Source of the DNA: Oikopleura dioica
Taxonomy: Eukaryota > Chordata > Appendicularia > Copelata > Oikopleuridae
NCBI GenBank assembly: GCA_907165135.1
Contig: OU015567.1
Location: 6,639,001 to 6,703,000, forward strand
Length of the DNA: 64,000 nt
Direction of reading: 5' to 3'
Shown here piece by piece: positions 30,481 through 40,700 of this stretch; positions within the stretch are counted from its first letter, which is position 1; each line of letters starts with the position of its first letter. The notes beneath the pieces were generated by a model that had not been told where the DNA came from, made no database searches, and saw nothing but the letters and a program-made list of their open reading frames with translations. Position numbers and translations under genes: made by a program.

Positions 30481-31691
30481 CTATTCCAGTGCAAGAATGA
30501 TCTGCTTTTTCGCGAGTTCTTCGATTTCCGAGTAGGTCGCAAGAGTTTCCAGATTATCGAGCATGACTCCTTCGAATGCGGAGAGTTCCATACCAGATTT
30601 GAGGCGAACGGAGAGGATCTTTCCTTTTGAACAAGTAATGATTGAATCTTCCGTTTCCAGCGTAAATTTAGGTGTTTGGCCAAAGATCCATTTCCATCTC
30701 TTCAGCTCTTCCACTCTTTCTTGAATCTCGTCAAGCTCTTCTGGATTCACTATTTCGACGTTTTCAAAATTTTCTTCATAAGTTTTGCCCCAGTTTTTCG
30801 CCAGCGAAGTCTCCAGCGCTTGATTATCGTTGATTCCAACATCAGAAAGGGTTTTCACATCGACGCGGAGGGAGCGAGTAGCACTAGTTTCGATGTCGGA
30901 GTTGGAGGTCAGAACTTGATTTAAAATTCCAACATCGGAATCAACAAGGAGAGTGCAATGATGAAGCGCTTCCAATCTCAACAATCGCGCCGCGCTGCCG
31001 GAAATCTTCCACTTTTGATCTAAAGAACAGATTTAATTCAAAATCGAGAAGCCGCACGCGGCTTCGAGTCTTGGCTGAATAAAAGCCGCGTAGCGGCCTA
31101 TTAAAAAACGATGCAGCATAGCAATAATTATATTATTATAATTATTTCGTTGCCGAGCTCAGCTTCGAATAAAAGGAAACTTCGTGCTGCTCTTTTATAT
31201 TGCTCGAAGCCGCAAGCGGCTTCTCGATTTGCAGAACTGAATCATACCTAGAATAATATCGTCCCTATCGTTTACAAAAACATTCGTCTCGGGCATCAGG
31301 CTCTTTACAGCGTCGCAAATGATTCCCAAGTTCTTCTTTCGGCTGTATTCTTTGCGAGACGTTATGAAGGACAAGTTGATATTCCCGGATCATGATAAAC
31401 AGTTCCGCCGCCAGAAACTCTTCTCGCGATGTTTATGTGGTTTTCTTTCGCAAAGGGGACGTTTATCTCCAGCCAGGGGTTTTGGAAGCGACCGATGACC
31501 ACACTCGGCCTGTTTCTCTTTTTCTAGGGTTGAAAAGAGCGCTTGAACTTGGCCGGAAAATAGCTTTAATTCAACCCTAGCCAGAGGAACAAAATAGGAC
31601 TTTGGGTAGCTCTGAATCTCTTCTGAAACAGGAACTCTTCATATGCCAAATTTGTGTAAACGCAGTTCGAAACCGATCTTACCACCGACAT
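30481..31691 (-). CDS. LIPT1: Mitochondrial lipoyltransferase / lipoate-protein ligase family
   Basis: Transfers lipoyl groups to E2 subunits of 2-oxoacid dehydrogenases. Exons on the minus strand: 31691 to about 31590, about 31524-31393, about 31390-31246, about 31021-30481. Motifs: [40 protein letters not shown] (lipoyl-binding loop), [36 protein letters not shown]. Together they match LIPT1/LplA across its length. The start ATG at 31691-31689 lies inside the last codons of the upstream gene, in another frame, with a possible trans-splice acceptor (GATTTAG) within that gene's coding sequence. The third intron is filled by GCCGC hairpin DNA. Confidence 0.9.
31025..31240. mobile_element. Family B GCCGC hairpin element filling a LIPT1 intron
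   Basis: Ends read AATCGAGAAGCCGC from both sides (CAAAATCGAGAAGCCGCACGCGGCTTCGAG and CTCGAAGCCGCAAGCGGCTTCTCGATTTGC) with a central AAGCCGCGTAGCGGC. Nearly the whole intron between DDIIL and DQKWK is this element. Confidence 0.8.
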
Positions 31692-32611
31692 TTTTCTAAA
31701 TCAAGTCGAATGAATTTAAATTCTTCTGAATAAAATCTTTTGAATATATTCTTTTTTAACTTAAAAACATCAAATTCGTTCGCAGCTTCTTCATCTATCA
31801 ACTCTTTCAATTTAAAATTCAACCCCAATTGTTCCGCGAAATTGAGATTTTTAGGAGCGAATGAATCAAGGAAGAATTGCGAGTCTTCGAAAAGAAAAAG
31901 AGCTCTTTCGCCGAGTTCTGAAGGATGAGAAAGGAAGTAGTCATCTTGGACAGTTTTTGAAACGCGAAAAGTTCGATCCAAAGAAAACTTTTTCAAAATA
32001 AACTTTGGATAGCCTCGGTCCATTCCGACGAAAGACTGAATCTTTGAAGGCAAAATTAAAGAAATATAAAGGGCAGAGAGGCAGAAACCAGCAGTGAATC
32101 CAGTTGCGAGCTTGAAGAAACGAGAATCAATCGGGAAAATGCGCAGAAATCGGGGGAGAATGAAACTTCCAGTGATAAGAGACGCTTCTTTTTTGTAGAA
32201 TTCCGTGATTTCTGCTCGCTCTTGAAGGGAAATTGGTATCTTTGGAGGGTTTTATTTTTCAATTGTTCGCTTCAAAAAGCTTACGAACGAGAAGCCGCTT
32301 GCGGCTTCGAGCAAAATTATTTTCAAGCCGCGCGAAATGCGGCTTTTCCGTCTTTTTCTACTCGAACTTCAAGCGGCTCCGGAATTTCTCCTATTTGAGT
32401 CCGTTAAAAGACGGCTTCGTGCGGCTTAGACATAACTTTGCTCGAAGCCGCAGCGGCTTCTCGATTATGAATTGAAATTTGTTTTCTTTTGTAACCCTTT
32501 CCAATCGAAGATCTTCTCGGACTGGAAACAACTGCACTTTCTGCTCGCTTGTTCTAGATGAAAATATAGACTGAGCATGTTTTATTGTAGCACTTACACG
32601 GCTGACTTCAT
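31679..32611 (-). CDS. Uncharacterised membrane protein, overlaps LIPT1
   Basis: Exons: 32611-32596 (MKSAV), about 32553-32498, and about 32245-31679. One hydrophobic segment (FKLATGFTAGFCLSALYISL) follows about 60 residues of soluble sequence (ISLQERAEITEFYKKEASLI), then a soluble C-terminal domain (QSFVGMDRGYPKFILKKFSL, GERALFLFEDSQFFLDSFAP) ends EKCRW. No family recognised. The topology would suit a mitochondrial or ER membrane protein. The intron at about 32497-32246 holds GCCGC hairpins. Its last 13 coding bases overlap the LIPT1 start, so the two are probably one operon. Confidence 0.65.
32283..32480. mobile_element. Family B GCCGC hairpin element in an intron
   Basis: GAACGAGAAGCCGCTTGCGGCTTCGAG at one end, AAGCCGCAGCGGCTTCTCGATTATG at the other, with AAGCCGCGCGAAATGCGGCTTTT and further decayed copies between. 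Same AATCGAGAAGCCGC ends as the LIPT1 intron element. Confidence 0.75.
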
Positions 32612-32839
32612 GATCCGATGCTTGATGTTTGAAGAAACGGAGGGAATTGCTTCAGAGGGGAATTCTTTAGAGGCGAGTCGGCGGACATATTCATTCATTC
32701 AGCGCTTTTTCTGAAAAGGTAAATATGATAAGAAGACGGTCATTTTAACGGAAAGCTAAAAATAAGGGTCCCTCTCAATGGATACCGTTAAAGTGGGGAC
32801 CCAACGCTATAATCCTAAGTTGAATCAAATAGAAGGTGG

Positions 32840-33095
32840 CCTTGTTCATCCTCTAAATTGCTGCATTTGTTGCCTTGTTAACCCTTGGGCCACGTATCCT
32901 TACTCAGGGCTCGCCAACTTGTGCAGGAAACCTGAGTCAGTATTTCTGATTGGAATGGTAATTTTGCGAAGCTTTCAGAATCTGACTCAGGTTTTCTACA
33001 CAGGTTGCCGAGCCCCGAGTAAGAATACGAGTAAGCGAGGATGGACAAGGCAAAACATGCAGCATGTTAGAGGATAAACAAGGATACGTGCATTT
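32840..33095. mobile_element. Long inverted-repeat element containing a family A core
   Basis: Family A ends (GGCTCGCCAACTTGTGCAGGAAACCTGAGTCAG and CTGACTCAGGTTTTCTACACAGGTTGCCGAGCC) are embedded in a further inverted repeat of about 70 bp (CATCCTCTAAATTGCTGCAT..TTGCCTTGTT..TATCCTTACTC against its complement in the right flank). The family A copy either captured flanks or inserted at the centre of an older palindrome. Confidence 0.8.
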
Positions 33096-33310
33096 TACTC
33101 ATGAAAATTAATCATCAGAAACAATCAATCAAAATCAAGCAAAGCTTCAAAGAACAAAATAATTAGCTAATAAATCATAAATGATCAAAAAACAAAATAA
33201 ACAGCTGTCAAATTAAGGTTCACAAGTCGAATTGCCTCAGGAAGAAAAAAAGTGGCTGGAATCCAAGAAATCCCTTTTCTCTTTCGAAAAGGACAAATAG
33301 CTGGGCGAGC

Positions 33311-33330
33311 GCGGCGCTGATTGGCTCCCG
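33311..33330 (+). promoter_or_regulatory. CCAAT-box promoter block of the Emi-like gene
   Basis: GC-rich GCGGCGCTGATTGGCTCCCG about 80-100 bases upstream of the ATG at 33411. It shares GCGCTGATTGGCTC with the promoter at 4237-4250. NF-Y-type CCAAT boxes are common in G2/M promoters (established for animals). Confidence 0.6.
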
Positions 33331-33410
33331 CTCGAACAACGGAATAAATCGCTTCAAATCGACTTCAAAAAGACGAAGAAAAAGGAAAAGAGAGAGAAAT
33401 CACGAAAAAA

Positions 33411-34724
33411 ATGGATTTGGATGATTCGGGATTTATTTCGCCGCAGCAAAAAGAAGAAGCTTTGGAGACGAAAAATTCGAAAATCGACGAAAACAAAAAC
33501 AGCTCGTTTCTGAGTCTAACGCCAGCTAGAGATGTAAAAGTCTGTTTTCCGACGAGAAGATCAAGAAGAGCAAAAAGAAGAAGCGAAAACCTCATCGAAC
33601 CAGCTCATTTACTCGTAAGAAATCAATTTTTTGCTCACTTTGTTAAATCAAAATTTAGACAAAATCACCGAAAAAGATAGAAGGTCAACTTCAAGCGCTG
33701 AAATCGCCGACCAAGACTGAATCAAAGAAAGAATCGTTGGGAGATTTGGCGAACAAAGTTGGCAGAAATCCCGAAATCGTCAAGGTCATCCTCTCGTCCA
33801 TGTCCGTTCAGGATCAACTAAAGGTCAGAAATATGAAGTTATTCCATTTATCATTGAAAATCACGAAGCCGCTTGCGGCTTCGAAAAAAAAAAGGCAGAA
33901 AAGCCGCGTTCGCTTGACTTGAGTTTTCGTTTACTCGAGTCCGCAAGCGGCTTCATGATTTCAGTGAAAATTCGAATGACGTTTTATTAAATGATTCTAG
34001 TGCTCCTGGGTCAGCAAAACCTGGCGAAAAGAAGTAGAGCTCTCTTGCAAACCAGTCGCCAGCTACAAAATCCAACTGAAAGAAAACTTCGAATTCGCCG
34101 AAATGAACAAAGAGAACTCTCCGAATTCCTCCAGATCTTCTCGAAACTCATCCCAGAACTCGTCTCTGAATCTCGAAAACGATGGTTCTCTCAATTCCAC
34201 TCCTCCATTGCCCGAAAAGAGCCCGAAGAAAAAGGAGGAACAAGTCTTGACGCCGGTCGAAAACAATCTTCCTCGAACCAGTCCTTCCACGCCGAAGAAG
34301 CTTGCAGATACAAGTCTTTCACCAGGTTGGTCATTTGCTGATTGCTTCCTGAAATTTTATTTTCCTTTTCAGTCTCTCGAATGCTCCTGAACAAACCATC
34401 AGCAAACAAGGGGAAAGACATGACGGAGATAGAAGTTCGAGCGAAAATGGAAGACGGAGACTCCATCGTCAAATGCCCTTTCTGCTTTCATCCTTGTCGA
34501 AAAACGCCGAAAACTAAAGGAAACAGAGGTAGGCCAACTTTTCCGTCGCTCACATTACCTTCTTTCCAGGAATCTGCTACAACAGCCAATGCCTTCGCGA
34601 ATTCTGCGGCACTTGCCGAAAACAACACTCTTCGAAAGAAACCTGCTGCGTCGCCTCCAAGTCGGTCCGCCGCCTCTTCAACTCTCCGGAAGACAAGTCC
34701 AAGACTACAGTACGACGCCTTTGA
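33411..34724 (+). CDS. FBXO5/FBXO43-like: Emi1/Emi2-type APC/C inhibitor (F-box, zinc-binding region, RL tail)
   Basis: Inhibitor of the anaphase-promoting complex. Exons: 33411-33615, 33660-33822, about 34000-34325, about 34374-34529, about 34570-34724. Features in order: KEN box in MNKENSP, degenerate F-box (NPEIVKVILSSMSVQDQLK..CSWVSKTWRKEV), Ser/Pro-rich linker, LNKPSANKGK, Cys-rich zinc-binding region (VKCPFCFHPC, ICYNSQC, REFCGTC, CC), and a C-terminal VRRL matching the RL tail by which Emi proteins bind the APC/C. Shorter than vertebrate Emi1/Emi2. Which of the two (mitotic or meiotic) cannot be told. The second intron holds a GCCGC hairpin element. The promoter has a CCAAT box. Confidence 0.85.
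33850..33970. mobile_element. Family B GCCGC hairpin element in the Emi-like gene
   Basis: ATCATTGAAAATCACGAAGCCGCTTGCGGCTTCG at the left, TCCGCAAGCGGCTTCATGATTTCAGTGAAAAT at the right, within the intron between DQLK and CSWVSK. Confidence 0.8.
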
Positions 34725-35955
34725 ATTTCAATCAGAATTCGATCAATTTGAAAGAAAAAATCAAGCCCTGAAGATTCGAAAGTAGTTCACTTAAAAACAT
34801 ATTTATACTGTCATTTTTATTATTACTGTCACATTCCTGACTTCGAAAACATTTCCTGAATCAATCTTTTTAAAAAATATAATTCCAATTTTCCAAAATT
34901 GAACTTTCTTGTGTCTGTAATGAGTCATCATTTTTCGTCGATTGAGAGCGAAATCGGCAAGGCCGGGTATGTGCAATACCAAGAAAAGCACCGGTTTTGC
35001 ACAAAAACCACGTCCTTTCCGACCAGCTCGGGTACAAAATTCTTTCTGCGATATTTCTAAGAAAACAGGTTCAAGAAAAACTCCATCCTCATATTCTAGA
35101 ATCGAGGGATGTTATGTAACATTCTCGGAAAAAAGTGGCCTTGAGTTTCAGATCATCTGAATTTTGTTTCGATTTTGTGAGAAATCAAACCAATCAGATT
35201 TCCTCAATTGAAAATTTTGATGAATCTGATTGGCTCACATTTCTCACGAGAAATCAGAAAATTCCAGGTCGATCATTAGTTTTCTTTCCTGTAGAAAATC
35301 TCTTCTCTTTTTCTGAGAAATGAAAAAGAGAAAAGTAAGCGTCAGTAGCGTTAAAAATTGGCGATGGCAAAGTGCCAGACTCACCAAAATCGTAAATTGA
35401 AGAAACTCGCTTCTCAAATATTGAAATTGAAAAATCATCTTCTTTTTTCTCCCGTTCAAGATTAACCCCCTTTTAACGACTCTATTTTTTCCACGAAATC
35501 AAGGAAGAAAAATCCTCTTTTTTTCTCTCTCTTTGAAAAGTACTAAAAGCGAAAAAACGGAAAAGGAAGAGGAAAAAGTAGTGAGAGGCGAGAATCGAGC
35601 TCCACGCAATTTCTGCGCGACCAATTAGCTCATCAACTGAATCAGCTGAAAAGAAGCAAAATCAATTTTCACAAATTTCGACCAAAAAATACGCCCACGA
35701 GTTCCTTAATTGTCTTCCGCAAACATTACCTCAGCAACTGACTAAGAGGCTCTTGAAATTTCAAAGAAGTGAATTTGTGACAAAAATTAGCCGCGCGCGG
35801 CTTTTTGCAAATTCTTTATCAATTGATAAAGAATCAGAATTTATCGAAATTTTAAGTAATAACTTTTCGATAAATTTTGAATGTAAAAAGCCGCGCGCGG
35901 CTAATTTTCAATGATCATTGTGAATGTTGAAATTTTAATTACAGGGCTTTGCGGC
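34725..35955. other. 1.2-kb spacer between convergent genes, with two palindromes
   Basis: No gene supported. It holds a palindrome with paired CCAAT boxes (about 35177-35256: GAGAAATCAAACCAATCAGATT against AATCTGATTGGCTCACATTTCTC) and a GCCGCGCGCGGC hairpin element (about 35785-35915) with an inner palindrome TTTATCGAAA..TTTCGATAAA. Confidence 0.6.
35785..35915. mobile_element. GCCGCGCGCGGC hairpin element
   Basis: AAAATTAGCCGCGCGCGGCTTTTTGCAAATT at the left and AATGTAAAAAGCCGCGCGCGGCTAATTTT at the right, with self-complementary inner segments. Related in style to family B but with a different core. Confidence 0.7.
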
Positions 35956-37147
35956 TCAGAATAATAATTTATACAGTAAAAGTGCAAGTACGTTAGCATT
36001 GATCTTCGTTTTACTCGTAGATCCATTCATAAATCGATTGTGTTCCAAAGTGGCGTTGTAAACGATCGGTTCTGTAGAAAGCTTCTTCTGTAACAGTTCT
36101 TCTATATCTCCTCGGAAAAAGGAAAGCCTCGTGTAAACTCCTGGCTTTCCGGGAGTTCCGCAATCTCTTGGGCCGTAGGAGACAGCTCCGTAGAGAAGGA
36201 AGGCGTTTTCAGTCGTGTTGCAGTAAAGAGGACCTCCTGAGTCGCCCTGGCAGCTGTCTGATACTCGAGGACCGGATAGATCAACGGAAGGATCGTTGGA
36301 GACAAACTCGTTCCCGAGAGCGCAGATTTGAGTCCTAAAAGAATAACTTGTTCGCTGGAAGCCCCTCCAACACTCACTTGTTGTCGATGTCTTTCCATCC
36401 CTTCGAACAGGTTTCAAAGTCGACGATCTTGACCAGCGCTTGTCTGACAACGGTTGAACTCTTGCCCAGCTCCGTCATTCCCCACCCAGCGACGAAACAA
36501 GTCGCCCCAGCAGGAACTCGATCCTCGTCGGAAATGGAAATCAACGCGACTCGATCTTCAAACGGATCGAAGGGAGTTTCAAGCTCGAGCAGTGCCAAAT
36601 CGTATTGAACCTTTTCATCGTCCCAGCGTCTTTCGATGTGGATTCCCCCTCGTTTGACTTGTTTTAAAACTCCTTGGCGCTGTTCTGGATGCCCTCCCCA
36701 AACTCCTATCTGGCTGAAGTTGAAATTGATGAGTTAGTAACTGAAATAATGAACGATCTGGCTCACTAACCTCGAATCAGCCAAGCCATTATCAAAGCAA
36801 TGAGCAGCGGAGAGCACCCACCCAGGGTCAATTAAACTTCCAGCGCAAATTTCAGTTCGGCCAGACTTACGGATCGCTATAAGAATAGTCTTTGGCGGGT
36901 TCAAACTGTACTTATGAACATAGACATCAATAGATAGATGGACCCAAGCCCATGGAATCCGGAAAGGAAGATTTTGTTCTTCACCTCCATAAATTCTCGT
37001 GTAGATTTCTTCTGCTTCTTTCGTAACTGTCTTTTTTGGGGAATAAATTTGAAAAAATCAGTTGAAAAAGCAGAATTTCCTTCCTGTTCCTTCGCAGAAA
37101 ACCGCGGAAAGAAGCGATAAAATCAACAATTTACGAATTCTTCTCAT
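35956..37147 (-). CDS. Trypsin-like serine protease with signal peptide and GPI-type tail
   Basis: S1-family protease. The first exon (37147 to about 37102) gives a signal peptide [15 protein letters not shown]. The second has the activation site TRIYGGEE and LSAAHC (catalytic His). The third has YDLALLELE (catalytic Asp) and [11 protein letters not shown]. The fourth has [13 protein letters not shown] (catalytic Ser) and GVYTRL. The Asp six residues before the catalytic Ser suggests trypsin-like specificity. The C-terminus continues with N-glycosylation sites and a hydrophobic end ([12 protein letters not shown]) typical of GPI-anchored proteases. Exons about 37147-37102, 37041-36775, 36718-36375, 36334-35956. 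All catalytic residues are intact. Confidence 0.9.
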
Positions 37148-37714
37148 AATCTCTGTATCTCTGATCGAAGCTTTCAGCTTGGAATTTTTCTCCAAAACAA
37201 ACGTTTATTTTCTGTTTTTTTTTTCTCTTTCTTCTGTTCTCAAGTCCAAAACTTTTGAACCATACAAAGACCAGCTGAACGAGCGAGCGAGCGTCTCTTT
37301 TGTTCAGCAATTTAGCTAGTAGCTACTGGTTGCTCTGTTTTGAAATAAATCAGTACTTGTTTTTCTGGCTAGAGGTTTATTTTCGTGAAAAATTCGCGGG
37401 ATTAAAGTGTCGTAAAACTGAGGAGAGTGGATATTCAAGGGAACACATAAAATGAGAAGATTGATAATTTTGAGTGACTCAGACGAGGAGTAGCTTTTAT
37501 TACCTAAGAGTACAGAAAGAGAGTCTTTCTAAAGAACCACAAGTCCGGATATAGCCTATGTCTGAATTTAACGTCGGTGCATTTTTAGCAGTTCTTTATT
37601 CAAACGATATTTCGGAGAATTCCGACGTGATGCGTTCTGAATGCATAAATTCACCAAGCTATCATGATAAATGTTTCGCTGTGGGATCAGAATCGCGAAC
37701 TTGAAGATAGAGAT
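37148..37714. other. Intergenic region between divergent genes
   Basis: Spacer between the minus-strand protease and the plus-strand mucin-like gene, so it should hold both promoters. CT-rich near 37210-37240. No gene supported. Confidence 0.4.
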
Positions 37715-40700
37715 TGAAGGATGCGCGTGTTCTCAGGGAAAGGGGTTTAGTTTAATTCAACTTATCAACATTTCTAGTAAATGGCAAGTTTAACCCACTG
37801 TAGCACTCGCTGCGAGCGCCGCCTTCGCGCAGTCAGAGCAGTTCGAAGATGACTACCAAGTCAGAGGCATGATGGGAATCTCCTCCACCAAGGTCGAACA
37901 GTACTGGCCAGTCAATGGCTGCAAGAAGGACTCGCACTGCTGGCCCGCGCAGATCAGAGCTTTTGCTGGTTGGCGACAGAGTTCTGCGAGAAATCTCGCT
38001 TGCGATGGAAAGAAAGGAACCTGCAAGTGCAGATTGGGATTTATGGATGCTGATGATAATCCGATGAATGGATGTGAGAAGTCGATCTCTGAGAAAAAGG
38101 TTTGGTGGTCGTAAAGTTCTTGTTTGAAAGAAAGACCTAGTGCCCCTTTGGAAAATGCAGAGAATGGGGCAACAATGTAGGTCCTGGGGAACAATGTGGG
38201 GACTGGAAGGGACTCTTCTGCGCTCAGGATGGATTCTGCTGCGAATGCAAATGGGGTCTCAACGAAAAAGGATACTGTAACACTCAAAGTACTTAATTTA
38301 TCCAAATAATTTTTATATCTATTTCAAGAGAACTTCGAGGCTGCTAAAAGTTCTTGCGCCTGCAAACTCGAGTGCGATCTTTCCGGTGAGAACTGCGACA
38401 TCAAATGTCCAGATAGCTGCAACACCGACTGCGGTGCTGATGGCTGTCCCTATCCAAACAGATCCAAGTGCGACAATGGAACCTGTTCTTGCAAAAATTC
38501 ATTCAGTGAAATAAATAAATTCGCTACTTCTGGCAATGTCCTTGCACGTAAGTTTCTCGAATTTACTAAAAGCTTACTTCTTTCTTCTAAGATACGCTTG
38601 AGCGTTGCGCTAAATCTGGCTCTTCTTACAATTCCGCAGCTCCAGGATGTACCTGCGATCTTCAATGTACTGGAGGCGGACAAGGTCGAGAATGCGAAGT
38701 CTCTTGCTCAGAGTACTGCCCTGGTGCGGCCGTCCTCGCTGTCGATGATTATGGAACTTGCGTCTGTCAGTTTGTCGATGGCGCTATTCAATGCTCTTCC
38801 TCTTGTATCGAAGAAGAAACAACGACGACCACTACAACCACCACAACGACGACAACAACGACAACAACGACCACTGAGGATCCATACGAGAGCACCACGA
38901 CAAAATACTACACAACAACATCGCAGGTAAAGCGCTCGCTCCCCTTGTTTTGTTCGAACAAGTTATTTTCGAAAGTTGTACACAACTGAAGGCACGACCT
39001 CTACAACTTCGGACCCTTACTACACACACACGCACACTACAGGCTTAGATACTACTACAACTGATTATAAGGAAACGACCATGGGTGATTCGTACGGCGG
39101 CAATCCTTACGCACCAGAATCGACGAACGCTCCTGCTCCTGCGAGTACAACTAACGCTGATGAAACAACAACAGAGACAACAACAACGACTGGAACGACA
39201 ACAACGACAGCCACATCAACAACCGCAGAAATTGCCGCCAACAGCACTACTTCGGCAGTGGCTTCCTCGACAGCAGCTCCAATTGTTGACCCTTATGCAC
39301 CTGCAATGAATACCACGACTGGAGCTCCTGCAGCTTCGACAACAACTGTTGGAGGTAACAATCCATATGCACCTGACATGAACACGACCGCCTCTGCATC
39401 GACAAGTGCACCAGGATCAACCACGACAAAGGACCCTTATGCATCGACTACGACTGATGGCGGAGCGGGACCCGCTCCTGGCACAACAACTGGGGCAGTT
39501 TCTAGTACTACTGGTGCCGTTTCTAGCACTACTGGTGCAGCTTCAAGCACAATGGCTCCTACCACCACAACTCCTGTATGCAATTGTACTTGCGAGGTCA
39601 TCTGCAACCGATTTACAAAGATCGGTGATGTAATTGACAAAAATTGCGAAGTTGTCTGTAGTCCTGGATGCAGCGATCCGTCGTGCCCTGGTACAACAAC
39701 CACTGCTGCCATTGCTTCAACAACTACTGCGGCTGTCGCGTCTACCACTGCTGCACCTCCCGCATCTACTACTGCTGCACCCCCCGCTTCGACAACGACG
39801 GCGCCTATTAATACCAACATCTGGGGAGGATGGGGAATGCTCGCTTGTGCGGACGGTGTTTGGTGCCCAATGAGCACATCTTGCCACGATTCAGCCGCCG
39901 GAGCCGTCTGCATCTGTAACAATGCTACTGACGTTCTCCACCCATCTGGTCTATGCTGCGCTGCTGAATGCACTGGTGTGATTGGTTGCGGAGCCGGCGA
40001 CGCTACTTGTGAGTGTGACTGTGGATCAGCTGCAACTACTGAACCAGACACTACAACTGCTACAACAACAGCCACTACGACCACGACATTCACCACGACA
40101 ACATCTAGTCAAGCGGCAGTTGTTTCATCGACTACTGGAGCCTGTACTTGTACTGTAGTCTGCCGAGCAGGTCTTTTGCCAGGAGATAGTCTCGACCAAA
40201 AGTGTAATGTCGTTTGCACAGGTGATTGCGGATCTTCCGCTTCCACAACAGCCGCTCCCGCATCAACTACAGCCGCTCCTGCATCAACGTCAGCTGCTCC
40301 TGCATCAACAACTGCAGCGCCAGTCGTGACTACAACCGCTGCTCCAGTCGTAACAACGACTTCCGCTGCTGCCGCCGTGACAACTACTGCCGCGCCACCA
40401 GCTCCTCAGCCAAGTGCACCAACCACGACAGCTCCAACTTGTTCATGCGAGGTTGTATGCCCAGGCTTAGTTCGTGTAAGTGCTGGAGATACTATCGGTA
40501 AAAACTGCGAAGTTGTCTGCACTGGAGACTGCACAGAGGCAACTACAACAACTACAGCGTCTCCACTTGGTCTTATTACTCAGCCACCGACAACAACAAC
40601 AAAAACTACCACTACTACAACAACAACAACTACTACTACTACTACGACTACTACGACAACAACTACAACCACAACAACTACGACAACTACAACGACGACA

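Noticed and set aside
3860-33000. GCCGC hairpins as rho-independent terminators or CRISPR repeats
   Set aside because: Eukaryotic gene structure all around. Hairpins are parts of inverted-repeat elements without regular spacer arrays.
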